This document shows, in pieces, positions 17,699 to 26,408 of a stretch of 64,000 nt of DNA. Position numbers and translations under genes: made by a program. Source of the DNA: Streptomyces sp. yr375 (GTDB lineage Bacteria > Actinomycetota > Actinomycetes > Streptomycetales > Streptomycetaceae); NCBI RefSeq assembly GCF_900110755.1, contig NZ_FOFF01000003.1:186001-250000 (forward strand), in the 5' to 3' direction. Position 1 is the stretch's first letter. Every line of letters begins with the position of its first letter. A model generated the notes under the pieces. That model ran no database searches and was not told where the DNA came from. It saw nothing but the letters and a program-made list of their open reading frames with translations.

Positions 17699-17919
17699 AT
17701 GCCGTGGTTGCCGGCGTCGTTGTTCTCGCCGAAGCGGATCTTCGGGTCGTCCAGGTGCGACGCGAACAGGAACAGATCGAAGAGTCGGTGGTCGTTATGT
17801 GGCTCGGCACCCCGTGCGTCGAAAACTCTGGCCGGCGCCCCCTGTCCCATGCCTTTCGTGCGCGCACGGGGCCCGGGCCTGCCGACGCGCACCGTCGGCC
17901 GGCCCCGTGCCTGGTCACG
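17699..17919 (-). other. Non-coding or decayed stretch between transporter remnant and acyl-CoA ligase
   Basis: About 220 bases without a supportable gene. A second minus-strand frame shows FASHLDDPKIRFGENNDAGN over about 17720-17780, which may belong to the same decayed gene as the transporter remnant. I cannot name the parent family from it. Confidence 0.35.
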
Positions 17920-20067
17920 TCATGAACCGCCCCCCAACAACCCCGCCGCCCGCGCCCACCGGTACTTCGCGCCGAGCACGGCCACCGGCTGCTCCGTCGT
18001 GTACGGGTACGCCACGACGCCCCGCTCGTAGAGGTACTGGCAGGCCTCCTCGACCTCCACGTCACCCGCGAGCGACGCCACGACGGGCTTCTCTATGCCG
18101 CGTTCGCGGAATTCGGCCACCACGCGCGCGGTGAGCTCCGCGAAGACCATCGGGGGAGTGACGATGGTGTGCCAGTAGCCGAGCACCAGCGCGTGGATCC
18201 GCGGATCCTCCAGCCCCAGCCGGATCGTCGCCTCGTACGTCGACGGCGGCTCGCCCCCGGTGATGTCGACCGGGTTGCCCGCGGCCCCGAAGGGCGGGAT
18301 GAACGCCCGGAACGCCGCGTCCAGATCCGGCGGGATCTCCATCAGGGTGAGACCGTTGTCGGTCACCGCGTCCGACAGCAGCACCCCGCTGCCGCCCGCA
18401 CCCGTGATGATCACGACGTTGTCCCCCTGAGGGGTGGGAAGCACCGGCAACGCGCGCGCGTACTCCAGCATGTCGTTCAGCCCGGGTGCCCTGATGACGC
18501 CCGCCTGCCGCAGGATGTCGTCGTAGACGGCGTCGTCGCCCGCCAGCGCCCCGGTGTGCGAGCCTGCCGCCTTCGCACCCGCCGCCGTACGGCCCGCCTT
18601 CAGGACGACGACCGGCTTCTTCGGCACGGTAGCCCGCGCGGCCTCGACGAAGGCGCGGCCGTCCTTGAGGTCCTCCAGGTGCATCGCGATGCAGTCGGTG
18701 TGCGGGTCCTCGCCGAACCAGGTCAGCAGGTCGTCCTCGTCCAGGTCCGACTTGTTGCCGAGCCCCACGATCGCCGACACGCCCGTCTTCGTGGTGCGCG
18801 CGAAGCCCAGAATGGCCATCCCGATGCCACCGGACTGCGAGGTCAGCGCCACCCCGCCCCTGACGTCGTACGGCGTGCAGAACGTGGCGCACAGGTCCTG
18901 CCAGGTCGAGTAGTAGCCGTAGATGTTCGGCCCCAGCAGCCGCACGCCGTAGCGCTCGCCGATCGCCACGATCTCGTCCTGGAGCGCCTGCTCGCCGGTC
19001 TCCGCGAACCCGGAGGGGATCAGCACGGCGTTCGGGATCCCCTTGCGTCCCACCTCCTCCAGGGCCGCGGCCACGAACCTGGCGGGGATCGCGAAGACCG
19101 CCACATCCACCTCACCGGGAACGTCGGTGACACTCCGGTACGCCTTGCGGCCCAGGATGTCGTCGGCCCGGGGATTCACCGGATGGATGTCCCCGGCGAA
19201 ACCGCCGTCCACGAGGTTGCGCATCACCGAGTTGCCGATCTTGCCCGGCTCGTTGGAGGCGCCGATCACCGCGACGGAGCGCGGCTCCATCAGGCGGCGC
19301 ATCGACGTGAGGATCTCCGCGCGCGTGTAGCGCCGGCGCTCCTTGACCGGCGTGTCGGACAGGATCACACGGATGTCCGCGGCGACCGCGCCCTCCGGCG
19401 TGGCGATCACCGGGTTGAGGTCCACCTCGGCGATCTCGGGGAAGTCCGCGACCAGTTCGGACACCCGGCGGATCTGCTCGGCGACCGCCCACCGGTCCAC
19501 CCCGGCCTGGCCGCGCACCCCGCGCAGGATCTCCGCCGCCCGGATCGAGTCCAGCATGGACAGCGCCTCGTCGGCGTCCACGGGCGCCAGCCGGAACGTG
19601 ACGTCCTTGAGCACCTCGACGAGCACCCCGCCGAGCCCGAACGCCACGACCTTGCCGAACGTCGGATCGGTGACCGCCCCGACGATGACCTCCTGCCCCT
19701 TCGGCAGCAGCTCCTGGATCTGCACGCCCTCGATACGGGCCGCGGCGTCGTACGCGCGCGCGTTCTCGACGATCCGGTGGAACGCCGCCCGCACGTCGGA
19801 CGCGCCCTCCACCCCGACGACGACCCCGCCCGCGTCGGTCTTGTGCAGGATGTCCGGCGAGACGATCTTCATCACCACGGGGCCGCCGAAGCGCGCCGCG
19901 TACGCGACGGCCTCCTCGACGTTCGTGGCCAGTTCCTCGCCCGGTACGGCGATCCCGTACGCGTCGGCGATCACCTTGCCCTCGGGCGCGGTGAGCGCGG
20001 TGCGCCCCTCGGCGCGCACCGCGTCGAACAGCGAACGCACCCTGAGCATCCGGTCCTCGGCCATCAC
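17920..20067 (-). CDS. ADP-forming acyl-CoA synthetase (ATP-grasp and CoA-binding fused)
   Basis: A 715-residue enzyme of the acetate-CoA ligase (ADP-forming) family; GTGATG gives alternative starts at 20067 and 20064. Order of domains: ATP-grasp beta part at residues about 15-235 (VVMKIVSPDILHKTDAGGV, EVDLNPVIATPEG), CoA-binding Rossmann domain at about 255-385 (SVAVIGASNEPGKIGNSV), then ligase-CoA domains with GSHTGALAGDD near 512 carrying the phospho-histidine position. The beta part comes first, the reverse of the E. coli PatZ-like order. It follows frc after one base, so it is part of the oxalate operon. It may charge oxalate, formate or another acid with CoA to start or supplement the CoA-transferase cycle; the substrate is inferred. 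Confidence 0.85.
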   Translation of the reverse strand: MMAEDRMLRVRSLFDAVRAEGRTALTAPEGKVIADAYGIAVPGEELATNVEEAVAYAARFGGPVVMKIVSPDILHKTDAGGVVVGVEGASDVRAAFHRIVENARAYDAAARIEGVQIQELLPKGQEVIVGAVTDPTFGKVVAFGLGGVLVEVLKDVTFRLAPVDADEALSMLDSIRAAEILRGVRGQAGVDRWAVAEQIRRVSELVADFPEIAEVDLNPVIATPEGAVAADIRVILSDTPVKERRRYTRAEILTSMRRLMEPRSVAVIGASNEPGKIGNSVMRNLVDGGFAGDIHPVNPRADDILGRKAYRSVTDVPGEVDVAVFAIPARFVAAALEEVGRKGIPNAVLIPSGFAETGEQALQDEIVAIGERYGVRLLGPNIYGYYSTWQDLCATFCTPYDVRGGVALTSQSGGIGMAILGFARTTKTGVSAIVGLGNKSDLDEDDLLTWFGEDPHTDCIAMHLEDLKDGRAFVEAARATVPKKPVVVLKAGRTAAGAKAAGSHTGALAGDDAVYDDILRQAGVIRAPGLNDMLEYARALPVLPTPQGDNVVIITGAGGSGVLLSDAVTDNGLTLMEIPPDLDAAFRAFIPPFGAAGNPVDITGGEPPSTYEATIRLGLEDPRIHALVLGYWHTIVTPPMVFAELTARVVAEFRERGIEKPVVASLAGDVEVEEACQYLYERGVVAYPYTTEQPVAVLGAKYRWARAAGLLGGGS

Positions 20068-20068
20068 G

Positions 20069-21337
20069 TCAGATCACCCCGTTCGACTTGAGCAGGCGCA
20101 GTTCCTCGTCCCCGAGGCCGAGTTCGCCGACGTACACCTCTTCGTTGTGCTCGCCGAGCAGCGGTGAGCCGGTCACCTCGACGGGGGAGTCGGAGAGCTT
20201 GAGCGGGCTGCCCACGGTCACGAACTCGCCGCGCTGCGGGTGCGGTACGCGGACCACCATCTCGTTGGCGATCAGCGACTCGTCCTCGATGATCTCCTTG
20301 GTGGAGAGGATCGGCCCGCATGGGATGTTGTGGGCGTTGAGCCGCTCCAGCACCTCCCACTTGGGCAGCGTCGAGGACCACTCCTCGATCAGTTGGAACA
20401 TCTTGTTCAGCTTGGGCAGCCGGGCCCGGGGCGTCGCCCACTCGGGGTCGTCGGCCAGCTCGGGCCGGCCGATCAGCTCGCTGAGCGGCTGCCAGCCGAC
20501 GGGCTGCACGATGACGTACACGTAGTCGTTCGGGCCGCCCGGCGCGCACTTGACCGCCCAGCCGGGCTGGCCGCCGCCGGACGCGTTTCCGGAACGGGGA
20601 ACCTCTTCGCGGAAGTCGTCGTTGGGATATTCAGTGAGCGGCCCGTGTGCCAGGCGTTGCTGGTCCCGCAGCTTCACCCGGCACAGGTTGAGTACGGCGT
20701 GCTGCATGGCCACGTTGACCCGCTGCCCACGCCCGGTGTTCTCCCGCTGGTACAGCGCCGCGAGAATCCCCGCCACGGCGTGCACACCCGTCCCCGAGTC
20801 CCCGATCTGGGCCCCCGTCGCCAGCGGCGGCCCGTCCTCGAAACCGGTGGTCGACATCGACCCGCCCATGGCCTGCGCGACGACCTCGTACGCCTTGAAA
20901 TTGGTGTACGGGCCGTCCCCGAACCCCTTGATGGAGGCATAGACGATTCGCGGATTGATCTCCTGGATGCGGTCCCAGGTGAAGCCCATACGGTCGACCG
21001 CGCCCGGTCCGAAGTTCTCGACCATGACGTCGGAGCGCCGGATCAGCTCGGTGAGGATCTCCTTGCCGCGTTCGGTCTTGGTGTTGAGGGTGATGCTGCG
21101 CTTGTTGCAGTTGAGCATCGTGAAGTAGAGGGAGTCGACATCCGGGAGGTCGCGCAACTGCCCGCGCGTGATGTCACCGGACGGTGCCTCCAGCTTGACG
21201 ACGTCCGCGCCGAGCCAGGCGAGCAACTGGGTCGCGGACGGGCCCGACTGGACGTGCGTCATGTCGAGGACGCGGATGCCTTCGAGAGCCTTGGTCGACG
21301 TTTCTGAGATCGGGGTCATCGGAGTCATCGGGGGCAC
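20069..21337 (-). CDS. frc: Formyl-CoA:oxalate CoA-transferase
   Basis: A 422-residue class III CoA-transferase that moves CoA from formyl-CoA to oxalate. GTG at 21337 or ATG at 21328 or 21319 are possible starts. [23 protein letters not shown] at the N-terminus, [16 protein letters not shown], and IGDSGTG with Asp180 as the catalytic aspartate (Asp169 of the Oxalobacter enzyme) are clear. [18 protein letters not shown] near residue 250 is the flexible glycine loop. The gene starts one base after the oxc stop, so the two are translationally linked. Together with Oxc it converts oxalate to formate and CO2. Confidence 0.95.
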   Translation of the reverse strand: MPPMTPMTPISETSTKALEGIRVLDMTHVQSGPSATQLLAWLGADVVKLEAPSGDITRGQLRDLPDVDSLYFTMLNCNKRSITLNTKTERGKEILTELIRRSDVMVENFGPGAVDRMGFTWDRIQEINPRIVYASIKGFGDGPYTNFKAYEVVAQAMGGSMSTTGFEDGPPLATGAQIGDSGTGVHAVAGILAALYQRENTGRGQRVNVAMQHAVLNLCRVKLRDQQRLAHGPLTEYPNDDFREEVPRSGNASGGGQPGWAVKCAPGGPNDYVYVIVQPVGWQPLSELIGRPELADDPEWATPRARLPKLNKMFQLIEEWSSTLPKWEVLERLNAHNIPCGPILSTKEIIEDESLIANEMVVRVPHPQRGEFVTVGSPLKLSDSPVEVTGSPLLGEHNEEVYVGELGLGDEELRLLKSNGVI

Positions 21338-21338
21338 C

Positions 21339-23021
21339 TCACTTGTACATCGTCTGGTTCATCGTGCCGGGGGCGTACGCGTCCGGGTCGACCCAGACGT
21401 TGATCAGGGACGGCTTCCCGGACTCCCGGGCGCGTTGCAGCGCGGGGCCGATGTCGGCGGGGTCGCGCACCTCCTCGCCGTAACCGCCCAGCATCTGGGC
21501 GAACCTGTCGTAGTGGACGTCGCCGAGGGTGTTGCCGACCCGTTCGCGCTGCGGGCCGTACTTGGCGGCCTGGCCGTAACGGATCTGGTTCATGGAGGAG
21601 TTGTTGCCGACGATGCCGACGAACGGGAGGTCGTAGCGGACGAGCGTCTCGAAGTCCCAGCCGGTGAGGGAGAACGCCCCGTCGCCGAAGAGGGCGACGA
21701 CCTCCTTGTCGGGCCGCGCCTGCTTGGCGGCCAGCACGAAGGGGATGCCGACGCCGAGGGTGCCCAGCGGGCCGGGGTCCATCCAGTGACCGGGTGACTT
21801 GGGCTGCACGACCTGCCCGGAGAACGTGACGATGTCGCCGCCGTCGCCGATGTAGATGGAGTCCTCGGTGAGGAAGTCGTTGATCTCGCTCACCAGGCGG
21901 TAGGGGTGGATGGGGGAGGCGTTCGAGCGCAACTGCGGCAGCCGCTTTTCGAGGGCGGTCTGCTCGGCCGCCCGCAGCTCGTCGAGCCACTCCTTGCGCC
22001 TGGACGCACCCCCGTTGATGCGCCCGGAGGCCGCCTCGGTCACCGACTTCAGCACCAGCCCGGCGTCGCCGACGATCCCGAGGTCGACGTCGCGGTTCTT
22101 GCCGACGGTGCGGTAGTCGAGGTCGATCTGCACGACGGTCGCGTCCGGGGACAGCCGCTTGCCGTAGCCCATCCGGAAGTCGAAGGGCGTGCCGACGATC
22201 ACGATGACGTCGGCGTGGGAGAAGGCGTAGCGGCGGGAGAGCTGGAAGTGGTGCGGGTCGCCGGGCGGCAGGGTGCCGCGGCCGGCCCCGTTCATGTACG
22301 CGGGGATGTTGAGCGTGCGCACGAGGTCGACGGCGGCCTCGGTGCCCCGGGTCGTCCACACCTGGCTGCCCAGCAGGACGGCCGGTTTCTCGGCGTGCAC
22401 GAGCAGGTCGGCGAGCTTCTCGATCGCCTCGGGGTCGCCGGCCGACCGGGTCGAGGCGCGGTAGGCGCCCTCCTTCGGCACGCGCGCCTTGGCCACCGGC
22501 ACCTTGGCGTCGAGGACGTCGCGTGGGATCTCCAGGAAGGACGGGCCGGGCGCGCCGTGGTAGCACTCGCGGAACGCCATCGACACCATGTCCGCCGCGC
22601 GCGCCGTGTCCGGCACGGTCGCCGCGAACTTGGTGATCGGCGTCATCATGTCGACGTGCGGCAGGTCCTGAAGTGACCCCATCTTGTGCTGGGTGAGCGC
22701 CCCTTGGCCGCCGATCAGCAGCATCGGGGACTCCGCGCGGAAGGCGTTGGCGACACCGGTGACGGCGTCGGTGGTGCCGGGTCCCGCCGTGACGACCGCG
22801 CAGCCGGGCTTGCCGGTGATGCGCGCGTAGCCGTCGGCGGCGTGGGCGGCGACCTGTTCGTGGCGCACGTCGACGACTTCTATGCCCTCGTCGACGCAGC
22901 CGTCGTAGATGTCGATGATGTGGCCGCCGCACAGGGTGTAGATGCGGTCGACCCCCTCTGCCTTCAGCGCCTTGGCAACGAGATGACCACCGGAGATCAC
23001 GTCCTGGGTGTCGTCGGGCAT
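21339..23021 (-). CDS. oxc: Oxalyl-CoA decarboxylase
   Basis: A 560-residue thiamine-diphosphate enzyme that turns oxalyl-CoA into formyl-CoA and CO2. The ATG at 23021 follows AAGGGACAGG; the frame stays open another 42 codons but crosses a candidate operator. [20 protein letters not shown] near residue 50 contains the ThDP-activating Glu, and [20 protein letters not shown] near 455 is the GDG...N cofactor motif, ending FVGIVGNN. The central Rossmann domain ([17 protein letters not shown]) is typical of this family. It leads the operon oxc-frc-acyl-CoA ligase and probably the OFA transporter. Length matches the Oxalobacter enzyme (568). Confidence 0.95.
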   Translation of the reverse strand: MPDDTQDVISGGHLVAKALKAEGVDRIYTLCGGHIIDIYDGCVDEGIEVVDVRHEQVAAHAADGYARITGKPGCAVVTAGPGTTDAVTGVANAFRAESPMLLIGGQGALTQHKMGSLQDLPHVDMMTPITKFAATVPDTARAADMVSMAFRECYHGAPGPSFLEIPRDVLDAKVPVAKARVPKEGAYRASTRSAGDPEAIEKLADLLVHAEKPAVLLGSQVWTTRGTEAAVDLVRTLNIPAYMNGAGRGTLPPGDPHHFQLSRRYAFSHADVIVIVGTPFDFRMGYGKRLSPDATVVQIDLDYRTVGKNRDVDLGIVGDAGLVLKSVTEAASGRINGGASRRKEWLDELRAAEQTALEKRLPQLRSNASPIHPYRLVSEINDFLTEDSIYIGDGGDIVTFSGQVVQPKSPGHWMDPGPLGTLGVGIPFVLAAKQARPDKEVVALFGDGAFSLTGWDFETLVRYDLPFVGIVGNNSSMNQIRYGQAAKYGPQRERVGNTLGDVHYDRFAQMLGGYGEEVRDPADIGPALQRARESGKPSLINVWVDPDAYAPGTMNQTMYK

Positions 23022-23073
23022 GGCGAAGTCCTGTCCCTTCGTAGGGGGATGGGATGCAGTCGTCGGTACATTG

Positions 23074-23097
23074 CATACAGTCGACGGATACTGTATG
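23074..23097. promoter_or_regulatory. Perfect 8-bp inverted repeat, candidate operator of the oxc promoter
   Basis: CATACAGT, an 8-bp spacer, then ACTGTATG, 53 bases upstream of the oxc start and between oxc and the divergent sucC remnant. A partial copy of the left half with its flank (ATGCAGTCGTCGGTA, from 23054) precedes it. ATACAGT/ACTGTAT half-sites resemble GntR-family operators, so a repressor responding to oxalate metabolism is plausible. No regulator gene lies in the immediate neighbourhood. Confidence 0.5.
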
Positions 23098-23204
23098 AAG
23101 ATTGTTATCCCGCATCCGGTGGATGGTGTCCAGGGGGCGTGCGGCACTTTCGGTCATCGGAGCTCGGCCTCACGATGTCTCCGGCTCCGGCCCCTGTATG
23201 AACA

Positions 23205-23790
23205 TCGGCAAGGCAACTCTTCGAGGAACACGGCATCTTGGCACCGAGGGTCGAAGTGGCCGACTCGCCCAAGGGGGCGTGGTCGATCGCCTGTCGACTC
23301 GGCGGGCGAGTGGTGGTGAAGGTCCAGGTCGAGGCGGGTGGTCGGGGCAAGGTGGGCGGCGTAAAGCTCGCCGCCGATCCTGCCGCCGTCGGCCAAGCTG
23401 ACGGTCCGTCGGGTGCTCCGTATGCGTATCGAGGGGTATGTGGTTGGCGCGGTGACGTTGGCCCAACCCGTCGCCATCGAGGCGGAGTTGTGCGTCGCCC
23501 ATGTACTCACCCGCGCGGTCGGCCGGTTCCTTGCGATCGCCTCCGCCGGGAGGGCGCCCTCCTGGTCGAGGTCGACCCGCTCGTCCGCGCCGAGCAGGGG
23601 CAGGTCCTCGCCCTTGACGGCAAGGTCGCCCTCGACGACAACGCGTCCTTCCGGCAGGCCTGTTGGGGAACGGATGCGGCCGAGCCGGACGGTGACGCAC
23701 TGGAGGGGGAGGTCGCGACCAAAGGCCTCGACTGCGAGTTCGCCGGCGTTGCCGCCGGCATGGAAGTGATCGGGCGGTCACCTGGCGTGA
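23205..23790 (+). pseudogene. Degenerate succinyl-CoA synthetase beta subunit (sucC-like)
   Basis: Three pieces of SucC can be read in order but in different frames. First FEEHGI...LGGRVVVKVQVEAGGRGKVGG with VKLAADPAAV (about 23214-23400, the N-terminal ATP-grasp lobe). Then RMRIEGYVVGAVTLAQPVAI to RAVGRFLAIAS (about 23415-23545). Then ALLVEVDPLVRAEQGQVLAL with DGKVALDDNASFRQ (about 23560-23660). The rest of the 390-residue protein, including the CoA-ligase half, is missing. Frame changes and internal loss show it is not functional. I recall sucCD paralogues beside oxalate genes in S. coelicolor, so this is probably a decayed member of the same locus. It points away from oxc and shares its upstream region. 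Confidence 0.75.
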
Positions 23791-23917
23791 AGAGTGCGGG
23801 GCGCTGGCCCTGCCACCTGCGCGGCCAGCGGATATGCAGGTGAAAGGCACCCTGAAAGCTTGGTATTGTTGTCCATGTCGCCGCGGGGGAACACCTGCGC
23901 AAGGCGGCAGACACCTT

Positions 23918-24002
23918 GTCCGGGTGGCGGAATGGCAGACGCGCTAGCTTGAGGTGCTAGTGCCCTTTATCGGGCGTGGGGGTTCAAGTCCCCCCTCGGA
24001 CA
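23918..24002 (+). tRNA. tRNA-Leu, anticodon GAG
   Basis: An 85-nt cloverleaf. Acceptor arms GTCCGGG and CTCGGAC pair (one G-U). The D-arm lies in TGGCGGAATGGCAGACGCG. The anticodon stem CTAGC/GCTAG encloses TTGAGGT, giving anticodon GAG. A long variable arm (TGCCCTTTATCGGGCG) marks it as class II. The T-arm GGGGGTTCAAGTCCCCC is perfect. The discriminator is A, and CCA is not encoded. Confidence 0.97.
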
Positions 24003-24061
24003 CTTTTACTCTCCGTGGTGAGCGGTTTTCGCTCGGTGATCGCGGTGATGGTTTATTGAGG

Positions 24062-24100
24062 CCCGCATTCGGCGTTTCGCCGGGTGCGGGTTTTGTTGTT
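24062..24100 (+). terminator. Intrinsic terminator downstream of tRNA-Leu
   Basis: A 13-bp stem (CCCGCATTCGGCG with CGCCGGGTGCGGG, two G-U pairs) with a TTT loop is followed at once by TTTTGTTGTT. It is the most classical rho-independent terminator in the window and lies 60 bases after the tRNA. Confidence 0.88.
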
Positions 24101-24466
24101 TCTGTATCCGTTGTCGCCTTAAAGTCGCGGATGCCCGGTTATTGGTTGTCCTGCCATGCCGCCGGACACCGCTGTTGTCGAGGTCGTTCACCGGTCCCTC
24201 ACCACCCTCGCGCCACCCCCTCACCGGCCGCGCCGAGTAACGACTGACGGATCGTCAATGTTTATCTCTGTCGCCATCTTGGCGGTCTGTAGATCGTTCT
24301 TGTGGTGATACGATCACGCTCGCTTGTAGAGCGGGCGGATGGGTGCAAGACGACATCTCCGACTACGGGGACAGTCCGGGCGGTCAACCCGGTGTGGGCG
24401 GTCCGCCGGTCCACCCGCATTGACGGGAATTCAGCAATTGGCCGTCAGTCGCCTGAAGAGAGTCTT
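24101..24466 (+). other. Leader and promoter region of the conservon operon
   Basis: About 365 bases between the tRNA terminator and cvnA. I see no convincing gene. The cvnA frame is open back to 24302 but without a ribosome site or family similarity there. GAAGAGAG just before the cvnA ATG is the likely ribosome site. No clear operator is seen. Confidence 0.5.
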
Positions 24467-25636
24467 ATGACTGATTACATACAGAACCCGGTACTCTGGG
24501 CTCTCCTCGTGGCCGTACTCCTCGCAGTCGCCCTCATTGTTCGTCAGCGCAGGGCGGCGCGTTCTCTGAGGCAGGAGATCACGGGACTCAAGTCCCACTA
24601 CTCCGCGTTGGAGAACGAGTACGCGCAATCCGTCGAGGCAGCTCAGGAAAGAGCCGAAGAGGCTACGAAAACGGTCCTCAAGTCCGCCATGCGGACCCTT
24701 CAGGGCCTTGCCGCGGAACAGCAGTTGATTGTTTCCCGGCTGCAGAACAAGTATGGCGAGTCGGTCATCCTCCAGGACCTCCTGGAGATCGACCACACGA
24801 ACTCGCAGTTCGGCCGACGCGCCCAGTCCATCGCCGTGCTCTGCGACGGCTGGCTGGGGCGCGCACGCGATGTCGCGTCCGTGTACGACGTGGTCCGCAG
24901 CGCGCAGGGCCGGGTCCGCCATTACCGGCGGGTGGAGATTCTCTCGCAGGTCGACTTCGGCATCACGAGCCGTGCCGTCGAACCGGTCGCACTGGCCCTC
25001 GCCGAACTGCTCGACAACGCCACGAGCTATTCCAGCCCGGACACCGTTGTCGAAATCAACATTCGTACCGTGCCCAAGGGCATTTGCATCGTCGTCGACG
25101 ACGCCGGTGTCGGTATGAACGACGAAGAGCGCTCCCGGGCCGAGAAACTCCTCTCCAGCGACCGGGTCTCGGGTGTCTCCGCACTCGGCAACCCGCCGCA
25201 GTTCGGCTTCGCGGTGATCGGCGTGCTCAGCGAGCGCTTCGGTTTCGAGGTGTCCGTGGACTCCTCCTCCCCCTACGGAGGTGTCCGGGGTGTCGTCCTC
25301 CTGCCGCACGACCTGCTCACCAACGCGCCCGAGCAGAAGGAGCCGGCTCCGGTCGTTCCCACCGTCGCCGCCACGGGCCGCAGCGGCCCCGACGCCGCGC
25401 TGACCGGCAACACCACCACCGCCGACGGCCTGCCGAAGCGGCGTCGCAAGCGGCCCATGGCCATCGTGCCGGGCAGCGCGTCCGCCCCCACTCACGCCCG
25501 TTCGGGCGCCGAGACGGCAGCGATCATGGGCGCCTTCCAGCGGGGCACCCAGTCGGGCCGGGCCACGCCCGCGGATTCCGCGGAAAAGTCGAGCAGTACA
25601 CGTGGTGCAAGCAGCGAAGGGCATGAGGTCTCGTGA
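24467..25636 (+). CDS. cvnA: CvnA, conservon sensor histidine-kinase-like ATPase
   Basis: A 389-residue membrane protein. One helix near residues 9-25 (LWALLVAVLLAVALIVRQ) is followed by a coiled coil of about 75 residues (REEITGLK-type heptads, YSALENEYAQSVEAAQERA). The HATPase domain follows: LAELLDNATSYSSPDTVVEI near 180 (N-box), VVDDAGVGM near 205 (G1 box) and PYGGVRGVVLLP near 270. There is no receiver domain and no obvious large extracellular sensor. The Pro/Ser-rich tail runs to the end. In conservons CvnA sits with a roadblock protein, a DUF742 protein and a Ras-like GTPase at the membrane, resembling a bacterial G-protein switch. Its stop overlaps the cvnB GTG. Confidence 0.9.
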   Translation: MTDYIQNPVLWALLVAVLLAVALIVRQRRAARSLRQEITGLKSHYSALENEYAQSVEAAQERAEEATKTVLKSAMRTLQGLAAEQQLIVSRLQNKYGESVILQDLLEIDHTNSQFGRRAQSIAVLCDGWLGRARDVASVYDVVRSAQGRVRHYRRVEILSQVDFGITSRAVEPVALALAELLDNATSYSSPDTVVEINIRTVPKGICIVVDDAGVGMNDEERSRAEKLLSSDRVSGVSALGNPPQFGFAVIGVLSERFGFEVSVDSSSPYGGVRGVVLLPHDLLTNAPEQKEPAPVVPTVAATGRSGPDAALTGNTTTADGLPKRRRKRPMAIVPGSASAPTHARSGAETAAIMGAFQRGTQSGRATPADSAEKSSSTRGASSEGHEVS

Positions 25637-26034
25637 ACGACGATCTGTCATGGATGCTTGACAGTGCCTTGGAGATTCCCGGGGCCCTGCATGCCGTCCT
25701 GATATCCGCCGACGGCCTGCTGATGGCCCGGACGCAGGACTTCGACAAGGACGACGCGGACCGCGTGGCCGCCGCGATGAGCGGGGTGCAGTCGCTCAGC
25801 CGCTCGCTCGCGTTCTTCTGCGAGGACCCGCAGATGCGGTGGCGGCAGACACTGGTCGAGTTCGACGGGGGCTGGGTCTTCCTGATCTCCGCCGGCGAGG
25901 GCGCCTACCTCGGAGTCTCCGCCTCGCCGGACGTCGACATGGCGGACATCACCTTCCGGATGCAGCAGCTCGTCGGCCAGCTCGGCAAGGCCCTGATGAC
26001 CCCGCCGCGGGAGAACCTCGGTGCGCGCTCATGA
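25633..26034 (+). CDS. cvnB: CvnB, roadblock/LC7 family protein
   Basis: A 133-residue roadblock/LC7 (MglB-like) protein: LDSALEIPGALHAVLISADG, an A-A-A-M helix (DADRVAAAMSGVQSLSRSL), the central sheet (VEFDGGWVFLISAGEGAYLGVSA) and the last helix (ADITFRMQQLVGQLGKAL). Proteins of this fold regulate or act as GTPase-activating partners of Ras-like GTPases, here CvnD. The GTG overlaps the cvnA TGA, and its stop overlaps the cvnC ATG, so stoichiometry is probably kept by coupled translation. Length and order are those of a standard conservon. Confidence 0.93.
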   Translation: MNDDLSWMLDSALEIPGALHAVLISADGLLMARTQDFDKDDADRVAAAMSGVQSLSRSLAFFCEDPQMRWRQTLVEFDGGWVFLISAGEGAYLGVSASPDVDMADITFRMQQLVGQLGKALMTPPRENLGARS

Positions 26035-26408
26035 GCGGCTTCGATGGACTGGAGTCGCAGACGCCGGAGTTAGTGCGTCCGTACGTCATCACCAAGGGGC
26101 GTGGGCTGCCCGACGAGAAGCAGCTCTCCCTCATCACCCTGGTCACGGCGACCGCCGATCACGAACAGCGGCCGACCCGCCTGTCGCCAGAGGAACAGAA
26201 CCTGTTGGACCTGTGCTCGGTCGGCTACCTCTCGGTCGCCGAGATCGCCGGGCACACCCAACTGCCCCTGGGCGTGGTGAAGATCCTCCTCGCCGCCCTC
26301 ACCGAGAGCGGCTATCTGATCACCCGCCCGCCCGTGCAGCGGGCACCGCTCGCCGACCGGGACATCCTGGAGGAGGTGCTGAATGGTCTCAGGGCCAAGT
26401 TTGGATGA
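26031..26408 (+). CDS. cvnC: CvnC, DUF742 winged-helix-like protein, with a TTA codon
   Basis: A 125-residue DUF742 protein. LVRPYVITKGRG near residue 14 is the family signature; LDLCSVGYLSVAEIAGHTQLPLGVVKILL (two parts, about 63-92) has a winged-helix look, but DNA binding is unproven. Codon 14 is TTA, the rare leucine codon read only by the bldA tRNA in Streptomyces. Expression of this protein, and through coupling of downstream cvnD and cvnE, may therefore be developmentally timed. It overlaps cvnB by 4 bases and cvnD by 26. Confidence 0.92.
   Translation: MSGFDGLESQTPELVRPYVITKGRGLPDEKQLSLITLVTATADHEQRPTRLSPEEQNLLDLCSVGYLSVAEIAGHTQLPLGVVKILLAALTESGYLITRPPVQRAPLADRDILEEVLNGLRAKFG

Noticed and set aside
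16096..17925. A plus-strand open frame of 609 codons over the OFA transporter
   Set aside because: The minus strand encodes a clear twelve-helix carrier with family motifs; the plus frame is Arg/Asp/Glu/Gly-rich and has no recognisable domain.
23238..23843. An intact 201-codon plus-strand gene
   Set aside because: Only parts of the frame match SucC; the middle match is in another frame, so it is a pseudogene and not a short intact protein.
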